35,445 nucleotides of DNA from Lachnospiraceae bacterium UBA1766 (GTDB lineage Bacteria > Bacillota > Clostridia > Lachnospirales > Lachnospiraceae). The position numbers and the translations under genes are program-made. The DNA lies in assembly GCA_002314715.1 (NCBI GenBank), contig DCGY01000009.1, positions 1 through 35,445 on the forward strand, read 5' to 3'. This document shows, one piece after another, positions 1-8,345 of this stretch; the stretch's first letter is position 1; each line of letters starts with the position of its first letter. A model generated the notes under the pieces. It had not been told where the DNA came from. It saw only the letters and a list, made by a program, of their open reading frames with translations, and made no database searches.

Positions 1-870
1 GCCATTACAGCTGCTATGCCAGATGGAACAGGATTAAAGAGATTCCACAATATGTATCCGGATCGTTTCTTTGATGTGGGAATTGCAGAAGAGCATGCAG
101 TCACCTTTGCAGCAGGACTTGCGGCCGGTGGTTTAAAGCCGATTGTGGCGATTTATTCTTCTTTCCTGCAAAGAGCATATGATCAAATTTTACATGATGT
201 CTGTATCCAAAATTTACCGGTGATTTTTGCCATCGATCGAGCAGGCCTTGTGGGCAGTGACGGAGAAACTCACCAGGGTATTTTTGACCTGACCTATTTA
301 TCCGGTATACCCAATATGCATATTATGGCTCCGAAGAACAAGTGGGAGCTTTCCGATATGCTCAAGTATGCGGTGGATTTTCAGGCACCGATTGCCCTTC
401 GTTATCCCAGAGGAGAAGCATATGACGGTCTGGAAGATTTCCGGGAGCCCATTGTATTGGGAAAAGCGGAGTGGATTTACAGAGAAAAAGAAATTGCTTT
501 GTTTGCGGTTGGAAGCATGGTAAAGGATGCGGAAGCGGTTCGGGATGCCTTAAAAAATATGGGCTATTCCGTTAGTTTGGTGAATGCCAGATTTGTGAAA
601 CCGATTGATGAAGAGGCGATTTTGGAGGCATGTAAAACGCATTCACTCATTGTCACAATGGAGGAAAATGTAGCCAGTGGCGGATACGGAGAAAAGGTTT
701 TGTCCTGTATGAAGGCGCATGGTTTGGAGAATGAATTTTTGCCGATTTGTATCCCGGATGCTTATGTAGAGCATGGAAATGTGAATATTTTAAAGGCTGA
801 ACTTGGTATGGATACAGATGGCATTGTACAGAGAATTCTGAAGGAAGTCGGAAAAGAAGGAACAAATTAA
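1..870 (+). CDS. dxs: 1-deoxy-D-xylulose-5-phosphate synthase, C-terminal part
   Basis: The reading frame is open from base 1 and the gene begins upstream of the window, so only about the last 289 residues are present. DXS is a cytosolic thiamine-diphosphate enzyme that condenses pyruvate with glyceraldehyde 3-phosphate, the first step of the MEP isoprenoid pathway. Visible here are the pyrimidine-binding domain, with the signature FFDVGIAEEHAVTFAAGLA, then YSSFLQRAYDQ and DRAGLVGSDGETHQG, and finally the transketolase C-terminal domain, with NARFVKPIDEE and the VTMEENV segment. It ends in TAA six bases before tlyA, so the two are probably cotranscribed. No frame disruption is seen. The call is secure because these motifs are diagnostic for DXS against other transketolases. 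Confidence 0.97.
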   Translation, partial: AITAAMPDGTGLKRFHNMYPDRFFDVGIAEEHAVTFAAGLAAGGLKPIVAIYSSFLQRAYDQILHDVCIQNLPVIFAIDRAGLVGSDGETHQGIFDLTYLSGIPNMHIMAPKNKWELSDMLKYAVDFQAPIALRYPRGEAYDGLEDFREPIVLGKAEWIYREKEIALFAVGSMVKDAEAVRDALKNMGYSVSLVNARFVKPIDEEAILEACKTHSLIVTMEENVASGGYGEKVLSCMKAHGLENEFLPICIPDAYVEHGNVNILKAELGMDTDGIVQRILKEVGKEGTN

Positions 871-876
871 TTTGTT

Positions 877-1758
877 ATGAAAGAACGTTTGGATGTTATT
901 TTGGTAAATCAGGGTTATGCACCCTCAAGAGAAAAGGCAAAGGCGATCATTATGTCCGGAAACGTGTATGTAAACGGACAGAAGGAAGATAAAGCAGGCA
1001 CCTCCTTTGATGAAACGAAAATCACCTTGGAGGTTCGAGGGGCAAAACTAAAATATGTAAGTCGTGGTGGTTTGAAATTGGAGAAAGCCATGGAACAGTG
1101 GGGCTTTCATTTGGACGATAAGGTTTGCATGGATATAGGCGCTTCTACCGGAGGCTTTACGGATTGTATGCTGCAAAATGGAGCCACCAAGGTATATTCC
1201 GTGGATGTGGGACATGGTCAGTTGGCATGGAAGCTTCGAAATGATGAGCGCGTGGTTTGTATGGAACAAACCAATTTCCGATATATGGTTCGGGAAGATA
1301 TACAGGATGATTTGGATTTTGCCAGTGTGGATGTTTCTTTTATTTCTTTGACCAAAATACTGATTCCTGCCAGAAATCTGTTAAAGGTTGGAGGAGAAAT
1401 GGTGTGTTTGGTGAAACCACAGTTCGAGGCCGGACGGGAAAAAGTTGGTAAAAACGGTGTGGTCAGAGAGCCGGAGGTACATCGGGAGGTCATTGAAAAA
1501 ATTGTGGATTTTGCAGACTTAATTGGGTTTAAGGTGTTACATCTGGAGTTTTCACCCATTAAAGGTCCGGAGGGAAATATAGAATATCTCCTACATATTT
1601 CCAAGGAACAGGAATGCGAGCCGGATGTTTTGGAGATGACGGAGCACGATGCGGAAGATGCGTTAAAACAAATCACCGAGGATAAGAGTGGATTGTCCCA
1701 TAAGGAGGAATGGTCAGCAAAGATACAGGCCATTGTAAGTCAGTCCCATACTCTATAA
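877..1758 (+). CDS. tlyA: TlyA family rRNA (cytidine-2'-O)-methyltransferase
   Basis: This 293-residue protein starts at ATG six bases after dxs. It opens with an S4 RNA-binding domain (about residues 3-65: ERLDVILVNQGYAPSREKAK and the NGQKEDKAG turn). A Rossmann-type SAM methyltransferase domain follows, with the motif DIGASTGGFTDCML near residues 86-99 and the FtsJ-like DVSFISL and LVKPQFE segments. The family 2'-O-methylates cytidines in 16S/23S rRNA; the old name 'hemolysin A' is misleading. In Firmicutes it sits between dxs and nadK/argR, exactly as here. The last part (after about residue 245) is acidic and poorly conserved. Substrate positions cannot be read from the sequence. Confidence 0.93.
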   Translation: MKERLDVILVNQGYAPSREKAKAIIMSGNVYVNGQKEDKAGTSFDETKITLEVRGAKLKYVSRGGLKLEKAMEQWGFHLDDKVCMDIGASTGGFTDCMLQNGATKVYSVDVGHGQLAWKLRNDERVVCMEQTNFRYMVREDIQDDLDFASVDVSFISLTKILIPARNLLKVGGEMVCLVKPQFEAGREKVGKNGVVREPEVHREVIEKIVDFADLIGFKVLHLEFSPIKGPEGNIEYLLHISKEQECEPDVLEMTEHDAEDALKQITEDKSGLSHKEEWSAKIQAIVSQSHTL

Positions 1759-1769
1759 GGAGTAAAGCA

Positions 1770-2627
1770 GTGAAACATTTTTTGATTTATACGAACGAAT
1801 TAAAGGACAAGAATCTGACAGTTACAAAGAAGATGGAGCAATTCCTTTTGGAAAAAGGCCAGAGAGTAACTTTAACAGGTATCAACAATACGGACAGCAA
1901 GGAACAGGCACAGAAGGAAGCGCTGGATTATCCGAAGGATATTGATTGCATGCTGGTTTTAGGTGGCGACGGAACGGTATTGCAGGCAGCCAGAGAAACC
2001 AGAAGCCTGAATATCCCTTTGATTGGAGTGAATCTTGGAAACCTTGGATTTTTAACGCAGATTGAGCCTTCCGGTTTGGAGGAGGCATTAAACCGATTGA
2101 TTGCAGGCGATTACCAAACCGAAAGTCGAATGATGCTTCGGGGCGATGTTTTCTTTTCCGAAAAGGCTTCTTCAGAGGGCTTTGCGTTAAATGATATTGT
2201 AATCACCAGAAACGGTCCCATTCAGATTGTGAAATTAAAAATATACGTTAATGGAAAATTTTTGAATGAATACAACGGAGATGGAGTGATTTTAACCACT
2301 CCTACAGGCTCCACCGGTTATAATTTGTCTGCGGGTGGTCCGCTGATTGAACCGGGAGCACAGCTTCTAATGCTAACTCCCATCTGCCCCCATACTTTAA
2401 ATCAAAGAAGTATTATCTTTTCTTCGGAGGATGAAATTGAAATTGAGATTCCGCTTGGAAAAGAAGGACAGATACAAAACCTGGTTGCAAGTTTTGACGG
2501 TATTACCAACATACCGGTTTCCACAGGAGAACGAATCAAAGTTTGCAAATCAACGAAAAGTGTTCAGTTTATTCAGCTTCGACAGGAATCTTTTTTGGAA
2601 ATCCTGAATAAGAAAATGAGTGAATAG
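1770..2627 (+). CDS. nadK: NAD kinase
   Basis: NAD kinase uses ATP or polyphosphate to turn NAD+ into NADP+ in the cytosol. I choose the GTG at 1770 because a good ribosome binding site (AAGGAG, 1757-1762) lies seven bases upstream and the protein then starts VKHFLIYTNE, typical of the family. An in-frame ATG at 1710 would put 49 bases inside tlyA and add non-family sequence. The 285-residue product has the catalytic GGDGT motif at about residues 65-69, NLGNLGFL in the first domain, and the NGDG and TTPTGSTGYNLSAGGP motifs of the second domain. It follows tlyA by 11 bases and precedes argR in the usual Firmicute order. Confidence 0.95.
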   Translation: MKHFLIYTNELKDKNLTVTKKMEQFLLEKGQRVTLTGINNTDSKEQAQKEALDYPKDIDCMLVLGGDGTVLQAARETRSLNIPLIGVNLGNLGFLTQIEPSGLEEALNRLIAGDYQTESRMMLRGDVFFSEKASSEGFALNDIVITRNGPIQIVKLKIYVNGKFLNEYNGDGVILTTPTGSTGYNLSAGGPLIEPGAQLLMLTPICPHTLNQRSIIFSSEDEIEIEIPLGKEGQIQNLVASFDGITNIPVSTGERIKVCKSTKSVQFIQLRQESFLEILNKKMSE

Positions 2628-2649
2628 GGATTGTTATGTGGGAGATATT

Positions 2650-3099
2650 ATGAAAAAAAACAGACATAAGAAGATTCTGGAGATTATTGAGAAATACGAT
2701 GTGGAAACACAGGAGGAATTGGCGTCATATCTGAAAAAAGAAGGATATGAGGTGACCCAGGCCACCGTATCCAGGGATATTCGCGAGTTGCATCTTTCGA
2801 AGATCAGCGCAGGAGCCAAACTGAAATATGTAATCCTGGATAAAGAAGATGCGGGTATGAGTGATAAGTTTATTCGTGTCCTTCGGGATGGTTTTGCTTC
2901 TATGGATATGGCCCAGAATATTCTGGTAATTAAAACGGTTTCCGGTATGGCAATGGCTGTGGCTGCTGCTTTGGAATCTTTGAACTATCCGGAAGTTGTA
3001 GGTTGTATTGCCGGGGATGATACGATTATGGTGGCTGTTCGTACCGTTTCGGATACGGAGATGCTGATGAAGCGAATCCATGAACTGATTGAGAAATAA
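2650..3099 (+). CDS. argR: arginine repressor ArgR/AhrC
   Basis: This is a 149-residue transcription factor of arginine metabolism that acts as an arginine-responsive hexamer. I start it at the ATG at 2650 (MKKNRHKKILEIIEKYDVET), preceded by GGGAG five bases upstream; an upstream ATG at 2620 lies inside nadK and lacks family sequence. The N-terminal winged helix-turn-helix is visible (QEELASYLKKEGYEVTQATVSRDIREL). The C-terminal oligomerisation and arginine-binding domain carries GCIAGDDTIMVAVRT, whose paired aspartates bind the arginine ligand. No ARG-box-like operator is obvious nearby. Position between nadK and recN matches the conserved cluster. Confidence 0.95.
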   Translation: MKKNRHKKILEIIEKYDVETQEELASYLKKEGYEVTQATVSRDIRELHLSKISAGAKLKYVILDKEDAGMSDKFIRVLRDGFASMDMAQNILVIKTVSGMAMAVAAALESLNYPEVVGCIAGDDTIMVAVRTVSDTEMLMKRIHELIEK

Positions 3100-3133
3100 T
3101 AAACTGTTTGCAATTTCAAAGGTTTGGAGAAGA

Positions 3134-3164
3134 GACAAAAGGGCTGTGGGTGCAGCCTTTTGTC
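3134..3164 (+). terminator. stem-loop between argR and recN
   Basis: Left arm 3134-3146 (GACAAAAGGGCTG) pairs with right arm 3153-3164 (CAGCCTTTTGTC) around a six-base loop, with one bulged G. The right arm holds four T but no free T-run follows, so this is a weak terminator or an attenuating hairpin just before the recN ribosome binding site. Confidence 0.45.
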
Positions 3165-3185
3165 GTAGAAAGAGGAGAAACCTAT

Positions 3186-4868
3186 ATGCTGCAGAGTTTA
3201 CATGTGAAGAATCTGGCTCTGATCGAGGAGGCAGAAATTGAATTAAAAGAAGGACTGAATATCCTGACAGGAGAAACCGGTGCAGGTAAGTCGATACTGT
3301 TGGGGTCCGTAAATCTGGCACTTGGAGCGAAATTTGATAAAGAAATGCTTCGTACCGGTGCAGACAGTGCAACCGTTGAATTGTGTTTTACATCCAATCC
3401 GGTGGCAAAACAGCTGCTTGCGGAGATGGATATTGAACAAAGTGAGGACGGCAATATCTACCTAAGTCGGAAAATGCAGGTAGGAAAAAGTGTTTTGCGT
3501 ATAAACGGAGAAATTGTTTCCGCAAAACAGGTGAAGACTTTAGCCGAAAGCTTAATTGATATTCACGGACAGCATGAGCATCAGTCCTTATTTCAGAAAA
3601 AGAATTATTTCCTGTTTTTGGATGATTTTTGTGGGAAGGAATTGCTTCCAATCAAGGAACAGGTATCAAAGTCCTACGAAGAATGCCGTGAATGTGAAAG
3701 AAAATTGCAGGAAAGCGGACTGGATGAACATCAAAGAGCAAGAGAACAGTCCTTGGCCCAATTTGAGTTTGAAGAAATTGAGAACGCGAGATTAACAGAA
3801 GGCGAAGATGAAGAATTAGAGGCCCGTTACCAAAAAATGATTCATTCCAAAAAGATTGTAGAGGCTTTATCGGAATGCTATCGGTATACTTCCACAGATT
3901 CCGAACGGGGTGCAGGCAGTGCTTTCAGCAGAGCGCTTCGGGAGATTTCTACCGTGACCATGTACGATGAGACATTGGGAAAAATGTATGACCAATTAAC
4001 CGAACTTGATGATTTGCTTTCGGATTTTAACCATGATTTGGAAGAGTATCAAAAAGACTGCGAATTCGAGGAAGAGGATTTTCGGGAAACGGAAGAACGG
4101 TTAAATCTGTTAAATCATCTGAAAGAAAAATATGGTAACACGTTAGCCGATATTTTGTCCTACCGGGAAGAAAAGCAAAAGCAGTTGGAAATGTATGCAA
4201 ATTATGATGCATATATGGAGCAATTGAATGCACAATACGAAAAAGCAAAACAACACTATCAAAAGGAATGCGATGCCCTGACAAAAGTACGTCAGAAATA
4301 TGCACTGATTCTGCAGGAACAATTAAGGGAATCCTTAGTGGCCTTGAACTTTCTTTCGGTGCAGTTTGAAATTCGGTTGGAGAAAGTCAATACGTTCAGT
4401 GCCAACGGTCAGGATGCCATTGACTTTTTTATTTCCACAAACCCGGGAGAACCGCTAAAGTCTCTTAGTCAGGTGGCCAGCGGTGGTGAACTATCCCGTG
4501 TGATGTTGGCAATCAAAACCGTATTGGCGGGACAGGACGATATTGATACATTGATTTTTGATGAAATTGATGCGGGAATCAGCGGAAAAACGGCATGGAA
4601 GGTTTCGGAACAACTGCATCAGGTATCCAAGAAACATCAGGTGATTTGTATTACACATTTACCGCAAATTGCTGCCATGGCTGACTCCCATTTCCTGATT
4701 GAAAAGAGTAGCAGGGACAATGTCACCAGTACGAATATTTATGAACTTTCCGAAAAACAAACCATGGAAGAATTAGCAAGACTTTTGGGCAGCGATGAAT
4801 TGACGGAAGCTGCGTTGTCGAATGCAGAAGAAATGCGTAAACAAGCGTTTCAGGTAAAAAACATATAA
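3186..4868 (+). CDS. recN: DNA repair protein RecN
   Basis: RecN is an SMC-like ATPase that acts early in double-strand break repair. The ATG at 3186 is chosen because AGGAG at about 3172-3176 is well spaced and MLQSLHVKNLALIEEAEIEL is the canonical start; an upstream ATG at 3108 runs through the preceding stem-loop. The 560-residue product has Walker A GETGAGKS (residues 29-36), a long central charged coiled coil (about 150-390), the ABC signature ASGGELSRVMLA and Walker B LIFDEIDAGISG followed by the ITHLPQIAA switch. Length and domain order are normal. It lies between argR and spoIVB as in other Firmicutes. No clear SOS-type operator is visible upstream. Confidence 0.96.
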   Translation: MLQSLHVKNLALIEEAEIELKEGLNILTGETGAGKSILLGSVNLALGAKFDKEMLRTGADSATVELCFTSNPVAKQLLAEMDIEQSEDGNIYLSRKMQVGKSVLRINGEIVSAKQVKTLAESLIDIHGQHEHQSLFQKKNYFLFLDDFCGKELLPIKEQVSKSYEECRECERKLQESGLDEHQRAREQSLAQFEFEEIENARLTEGEDEELEARYQKMIHSKKIVEALSECYRYTSTDSERGAGSAFSRALREISTVTMYDETLGKMYDQLTELDDLLSDFNHDLEEYQKDCEFEEEDFRETEERLNLLNHLKEKYGNTLADILSYREEKQKQLEMYANYDAYMEQLNAQYEKAKQHYQKECDALTKVRQKYALILQEQLRESLVALNFLSVQFEIRLEKVNTFSANGQDAIDFFISTNPGEPLKSLSQVASGGELSRVMLAIKTVLAGQDDIDTLIFDEIDAGISGKTAWKVSEQLHQVSKKHQVICITHLPQIAAMADSHFLIEKSSRDNVTSTNIYELSEKQTMEELARLLGSDELTEAALSNAEEMRKQAFQVKNI

Positions 4869-4873
4869 TTTTC

Positions 4874-4902
4874 GAATGAAGAAAAAATAATTACACATAC
4901 TA
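4874..4902 (+). promoter_or_regulatory. candidate sigma-G/sigma-F promoter of spoIVB
   Basis: GAATG (4874-4878) and CATACTA (4896-4902) are separated by 17 bases. Both match the forespore consensus known from Bacillus subtilis (GHATR, 17-18 bases, CATWHTA) with no mismatch. The site starts five bases after the recN stop and precedes spoIVB, a known forespore-expressed gene. Predicted transcription start is near 4909. Confidence 0.65.
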
Positions 4903-4912
4903 TACGAAACAA

Positions 4913-4941
4913 ATGCTCTCTGCGTTGCAGAGAGCATTTTT
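4913..4941 (+). terminator. intrinsic terminator of the recN operon, inside the spoIVB leader
   Basis: Perfect 11-base arms ATGCTCTCTGC (4913-4923) and GCAGAGAGCAT (4927-4937) enclose the loop GTT and are followed by five T (4937-4941). It can end transcripts from recN. Because the sporulation promoter lies upstream of it, it would also be the first structure in the spoIVB transcript. Confidence 0.85.
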
Positions 4942-4963
4942 CAGTAAGAGTAGGAGTATGTGT

Positions 4964-6226
4964 ATGCGTTTGAGAAAAAGAAGACTGGTATTCTTGTATG
5001 CGGTTCTGATTGTGGCCTGTGTTGCCTTTTCGGTAACAGGGTTCTTTGCTTATGAAGGAATGATTCCATCAACACTTTACGTACGTACGGATGAGGAGGA
5101 AACTTTTGATTTCCACATCCCGGCGACAGGGGAGATTCTTGCGGTTGGAACTTCCGGGAAAAGTAACATTCCGGAGGATAAAATAACCATTGATCTTAGT
5201 AAAACAGTGCTTATGAAGACGGGAGAATCCAAGGACTATTCCATGCAGGTAAAGCTGTTTGGTGTTATTCCGCTGAAACAGGTGGATGTGCGGGTAATCG
5301 AAGAAAAACAGTTGATTCCATTGGGAAAGCCTGTGGGGATTTATTTAAAGACAAATGGAATAATGGTGATAGGTGTGGGGGATTTTGAGGATGAAAATGG
5401 GCTTGTACGTTCTCCCGCACTCAATGTATTAAAGTCGGGAGATTATATTGTAAAAGCAAATAATACAGAGGTTTCTACCAAGGATGAGTTAATGAACTGT
5501 ATCCAAGAATGCGAATCCGGGATACGTTTGGAAATCCTGAGAGGAGGAGAACTACAGGAAAAAACAATACCGGTCTATATGGGGTCAGACGGACAGAAAA
5601 GAATTGGTATTTGGGTTCGGGATAATGTGCAGGGAATCGGTACAATGACCTTTATGGATTCGAAAGGAAATTTTGGAGCCTTGGGACACGGAATTACCGA
5701 TGCGGATACGGGGGAAGTAATGGAATCCAGCCAGGGTTCCTTATACAGTACGGAGATCGTGAAAATAAAAAAAGGGAAAGATGGAGATCCGGGAGAAATG
5801 ACGGGAGTAATCGTTTATGGAGAGGACAGACTTTTGGGACATGTGAACGAAAACAGTAACCGTGGTATCTACGGAGAATTAAATGAAAAAGGGAAAAGCA
5901 TGGCTGTTGAAAAGCCTTTGGAGATTGCACTTAGGCAGGAGGTTGTAAAGGGGCCGGCTTTGATATTAACGACGATTGACGGAAAAACGGATTATTACGA
6001 GATCGAGATTACCGGAATCAATTTAGTACATGACCGAGTGAATCGGGGCATTGAATTTCTGGTGACGGATGAAGAACTGATTGAAAAGACCGGTGGAATT
6101 ATACAGGGAATGAGCGGAAGTCCAATCATTCAAAACGACAAAATAATCGGAGCAGTAACGCATGTAATGATTCAAAACAGCAAAAAGGGGTATGGTATTT
6201 TTATTGACAATATGCTGGGGGAATAA
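4964..6226 (+). CDS. spoIVB: SpoIVB peptidase (S55 family)
   Basis: SpoIVB is a forespore-secreted serine peptidase that triggers pro-sigma-K processing by cleaving SpoIVFA. I start at ATG 4964: TAGGAG (4951-4956) lies seven bases upstream, whereas ATG 4958 is only one base from it and more upstream codons run through the terminator. The 420-residue protein has a basic N-terminus and a membrane or signal segment (about 8-30), a PDZ domain (about 120-205), and an S55 domain with the GALGHGI histidine (H242) and GMSGSP serine motif (382-387), so it appears catalytically intact. Expected neighbours upstream are present; spo0A, normally downstream, is replaced by typA on the other strand. Confidence 0.95.
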   Translation: MRLRKRRLVFLYAVLIVACVAFSVTGFFAYEGMIPSTLYVRTDEEETFDFHIPATGEILAVGTSGKSNIPEDKITIDLSKTVLMKTGESKDYSMQVKLFGVIPLKQVDVRVIEEKQLIPLGKPVGIYLKTNGIMVIGVGDFEDENGLVRSPALNVLKSGDYIVKANNTEVSTKDELMNCIQECESGIRLEILRGGELQEKTIPVYMGSDGQKRIGIWVRDNVQGIGTMTFMDSKGNFGALGHGITDADTGEVMESSQGSLYSTEIVKIKKGKDGDPGEMTGVIVYGEDRLLGHVNENSNRGIYGELNEKGKSMAVEKPLEIALRQEVVKGPALILTTIDGKTDYYEIEITGINLVHDRVNRGIEFLVTDEELIEKTGGIIQGMSGSPIIQNDKIIGAVTHVMIQNSKKGYGIFIDNMLGE

Positions 6227-6230
6227 AGAA

Positions 6231-6268
6231 AAACGCTTAAGCCGGAAATGACTTAAGCGTTTGTTTTA
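6231..6268. terminator. bidirectional terminator between spoIVB and typA
   Basis: Arms AAACGCTTAAG (6231-6241) and CTTAAGCGTTT (6252-6262) enclose ten bases. T-rich flanks lie on both strands (GTTTTAT to the right, TTTCTTTATT on the complement to the left), so it can serve both convergent genes. Confidence 0.85.
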
Positions 6269-6274
6269 TGATCT

Positions 6275-8107
6275 TTATTTCTTGAAGCCTGCACGTTTTC
6301 TTAAAGTGGGATCCAAAATTTTCTTACGGATTCTTAAGTTTTCGGGAGTAACCTCCAATAATTCGTCCGTTTCAATAAAGTCAAGTGCCTGTTCCAAAGA
6401 GAGAATCTTCGGAGGAGTCAGGCGAAGTGCTTCATCCGCGGAAGAGGAACGGGTATTGGTAAGCTGTTTTTTCTTACATACATTGATTTCGATGTCCTCG
6501 CTACGACCGGTCTGTCCCACAACCATTCCGGAATAAACCTTCTCACCGGGTCCGATGAAGAGGGTACCGCGCTCCTGCGCATTGAATAGACCATAGGTAA
6601 TTGCTTCACCGGCTTCGAATGCGATTAAGCTTCCCATCTTACGATACTGAATGTCGCCCTTGTAATTGTCATAACCATCAAATACGGTATTTAGGATACC
6701 GTTTCCTTTGGTGTCGGTCATAAATTCGCCACGATAACCAATTAAACCTCTGGAGGGGATAGAAAACTCCAAACGGGTGTAGGTTCCGCTGGAAATACTA
6801 CCCATGTTTCGAAGTTCGCCCTTGCGCTGTCCCAGTTTTTCGATAACTGCACCGGCAAAATCGTTGGGAACGTCAATATAAGCCAACTCCATGGGCTCTA
6901 AGAGCTTGTTGTTTTCATCCTTCTTGTAAAGAACCTCAGCTTTACTTACGGCAAATTCAAAACCTTCACGACGCATATTTTCAATTAATACGGAAAGATG
7001 CAATTCGCCACGGCCGGATACTTTGAAACAATCGGTGTTTTCGGTTTCTTCCACACGGAGAGATACGTCTGTATTTAATTCGCGAAGAAGTCTTTCGCGC
7101 AAATGGCGGCTGGTTACATATTTTCCTTCACGACCGGCCAGAGGGGAGTCGTTAACCATAAACTGCATTGCAATGGTAGGCTCACTGATTTTCTGGAAAG
7201 GAATGGGCTCCACTGCATCGGGAGAGCAGAGGGTATCACCAATCTTAATATCGGAAATACCGGAAATTGCTACAATGGATCCAATGCCGGCTTCCTTTAC
7301 TTCTACCTTGTTTAATCCGTCATACTCATAGAGCTTGCTGACCTTAACTTTAATCTGTTTATTGGGATCATGATGGTTACAAATAACTACATCCTGATTT
7401 ACCTTGATGGTACCGTTGTCTACCTTACCAACACCGATACGTCCTACATATTCATTGTAATCAATTGTACTGATCAGTACCTGTGTGCCGGCTTCCGGAT
7501 CACCTTCAGGAGCAGGAATGTAGTCCAGGATTGTTTCAAATAAAGGAATCATATCGGTTCCCATGGTATTGGAATCCAGGGATGCGATACCGGATTTTGC
7601 GGAGGCAAAAACAAAAGGACAATCCAATTGAGAATCTTCGGCATCAAGTTCCAGGAAAAGCTCCAATACTTCGTCAACCACTTCATCCGGTCTGGCTTCG
7701 GGACGATCGATTTTATTGATACATACGATAACGGGAAGCTTTAATTCCAATGCTTTTTTTAATACGAATTTGGTCTGAGGCATAGCGCCTTCAAAGGCAT
7801 CGACCACAAGTACAACACCATTTACCATTTTCAGTACACGCTCTACCTCGCCACCGAAATCCGCATGGCCGGGAGTATCTATAATATTAATCTTCGTGTT
7901 CTTGTACATTACAGCGGTATTTTTTGCGAGAATGGTAATACCACGTTCTCTTTCAATATCGTTGGAGTCCATGACACGTTCTGCAACTTCCTGATTTTCA
8001 CGGAATACACCGCTTTGCTTTAACAGCTCATCAACCAATGTGGTTTTACCATGGTCTACATGGGCAATGATTGCAATGTTACGAACATCATTTCTACTTT
8101 GCTTCAT
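6275..8107 (-). CDS. typA: translational GTPase TypA/BipA
   Basis: TypA is a ribosome-binding GTPase of the elongation-factor family with roles in ribosome assembly, stress and cold growth. The 610-residue product carries G1 AHVDHGKTT (about 15-23), the effector segment RGITILAKN, G3 DTPGHADF, G4 NKIDRPEA and a SAKSGIA G5 region. EF-G-like domains III and V follow, then the TypA-specific C-terminal domain (EAGEAITYGLFNAQERG, LTNTRSSSADEALRL). The start ATG is at 8107 with AGG six bases upstream on the minus strand and a strong promoter at 8157-8185. It is monocistronic and convergent with spoIVB. Confidence 0.97.
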   Translation of the reverse strand: MKQSRNDVRNIAIIAHVDHGKTTLVDELLKQSGVFRENQEVAERVMDSNDIERERGITILAKNTAVMYKNTKINIIDTPGHADFGGEVERVLKMVNGVVLVVDAFEGAMPQTKFVLKKALELKLPVIVCINKIDRPEARPDEVVDEVLELFLELDAEDSQLDCPFVFASAKSGIASLDSNTMGTDMIPLFETILDYIPAPEGDPEAGTQVLISTIDYNEYVGRIGVGKVDNGTIKVNQDVVICNHHDPNKQIKVKVSKLYEYDGLNKVEVKEAGIGSIVAISGISDIKIGDTLCSPDAVEPIPFQKISEPTIAMQFMVNDSPLAGREGKYVTSRHLRERLLRELNTDVSLRVEETENTDCFKVSGRGELHLSVLIENMRREGFEFAVSKAEVLYKKDENNKLLEPMELAYIDVPNDFAGAVIEKLGQRKGELRNMGSISSGTYTRLEFSIPSRGLIGYRGEFMTDTKGNGILNTVFDGYDNYKGDIQYRKMGSLIAFEAGEAITYGLFNAQERGTLFIGPGEKVYSGMVVGQTGRSEDIEINVCKKKQLTNTRSSSADEALRLTPPKILSLEQALDFIETDELLEVTPENLRIRKKILDPTLRKRAGFKK

Positions 8108-8156
8108 AAATTACCTAACCTTCCTAATTAAACGAAACCAATTTTCAAACCGTATT

Positions 8157-8185
8157 AGTATAGCACCATTATTCTGACAGTGCAA
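8157..8185 (-). promoter_or_regulatory. sigma-A promoter of typA
   Basis: On the minus strand TTGCAC (complement of 8180-8185) and TATACT (complement of 8157-8162) are separated by 17 bases. The predicted start near 8150 gives a leader of about 43 bases before typA. Confidence 0.75.
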
Positions 8186-8267
8186 GATAGTGTCTAAAAA
8201 AAGTACATTGTAATAAATATAAGAAGGCGGGGACGATATGGGTCGGAACTTGCGGTGAGAAGAAGTG

Positions 8268-8296
8268 TTATTCTCCCGTACACCGTAGTATATATA
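8268..8296 (+). promoter_or_regulatory. possible promoter of the tandem OB-fold gene
   Basis: TTATTC (8268-8273) and TATATA (8291-8296) are 17 bases apart in the divergent intergenic region. The match is only moderate. A hairpin-like segment (CGGTG 8253-8257 with CACCG 8281-8285) overlaps it. Confidence 0.35.
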
Positions 8297-8345
8297 GAAT
8301 AGTAATGCAGGCGAAGGTCCTAAAGTGTAAGAAGGGAGACACAAA

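Noticed and set aside
2725..3372. 215-codon minus-strand frame across argR and recN
   Set aside because: It overlaps two clearly coding genes and has no recognisable protein features.
4913..4963. Longer N-terminus for SpoIVB
   Set aside because: The extra codons translate the recN terminator, and the ribosome binding site TAGGAG lies after them.
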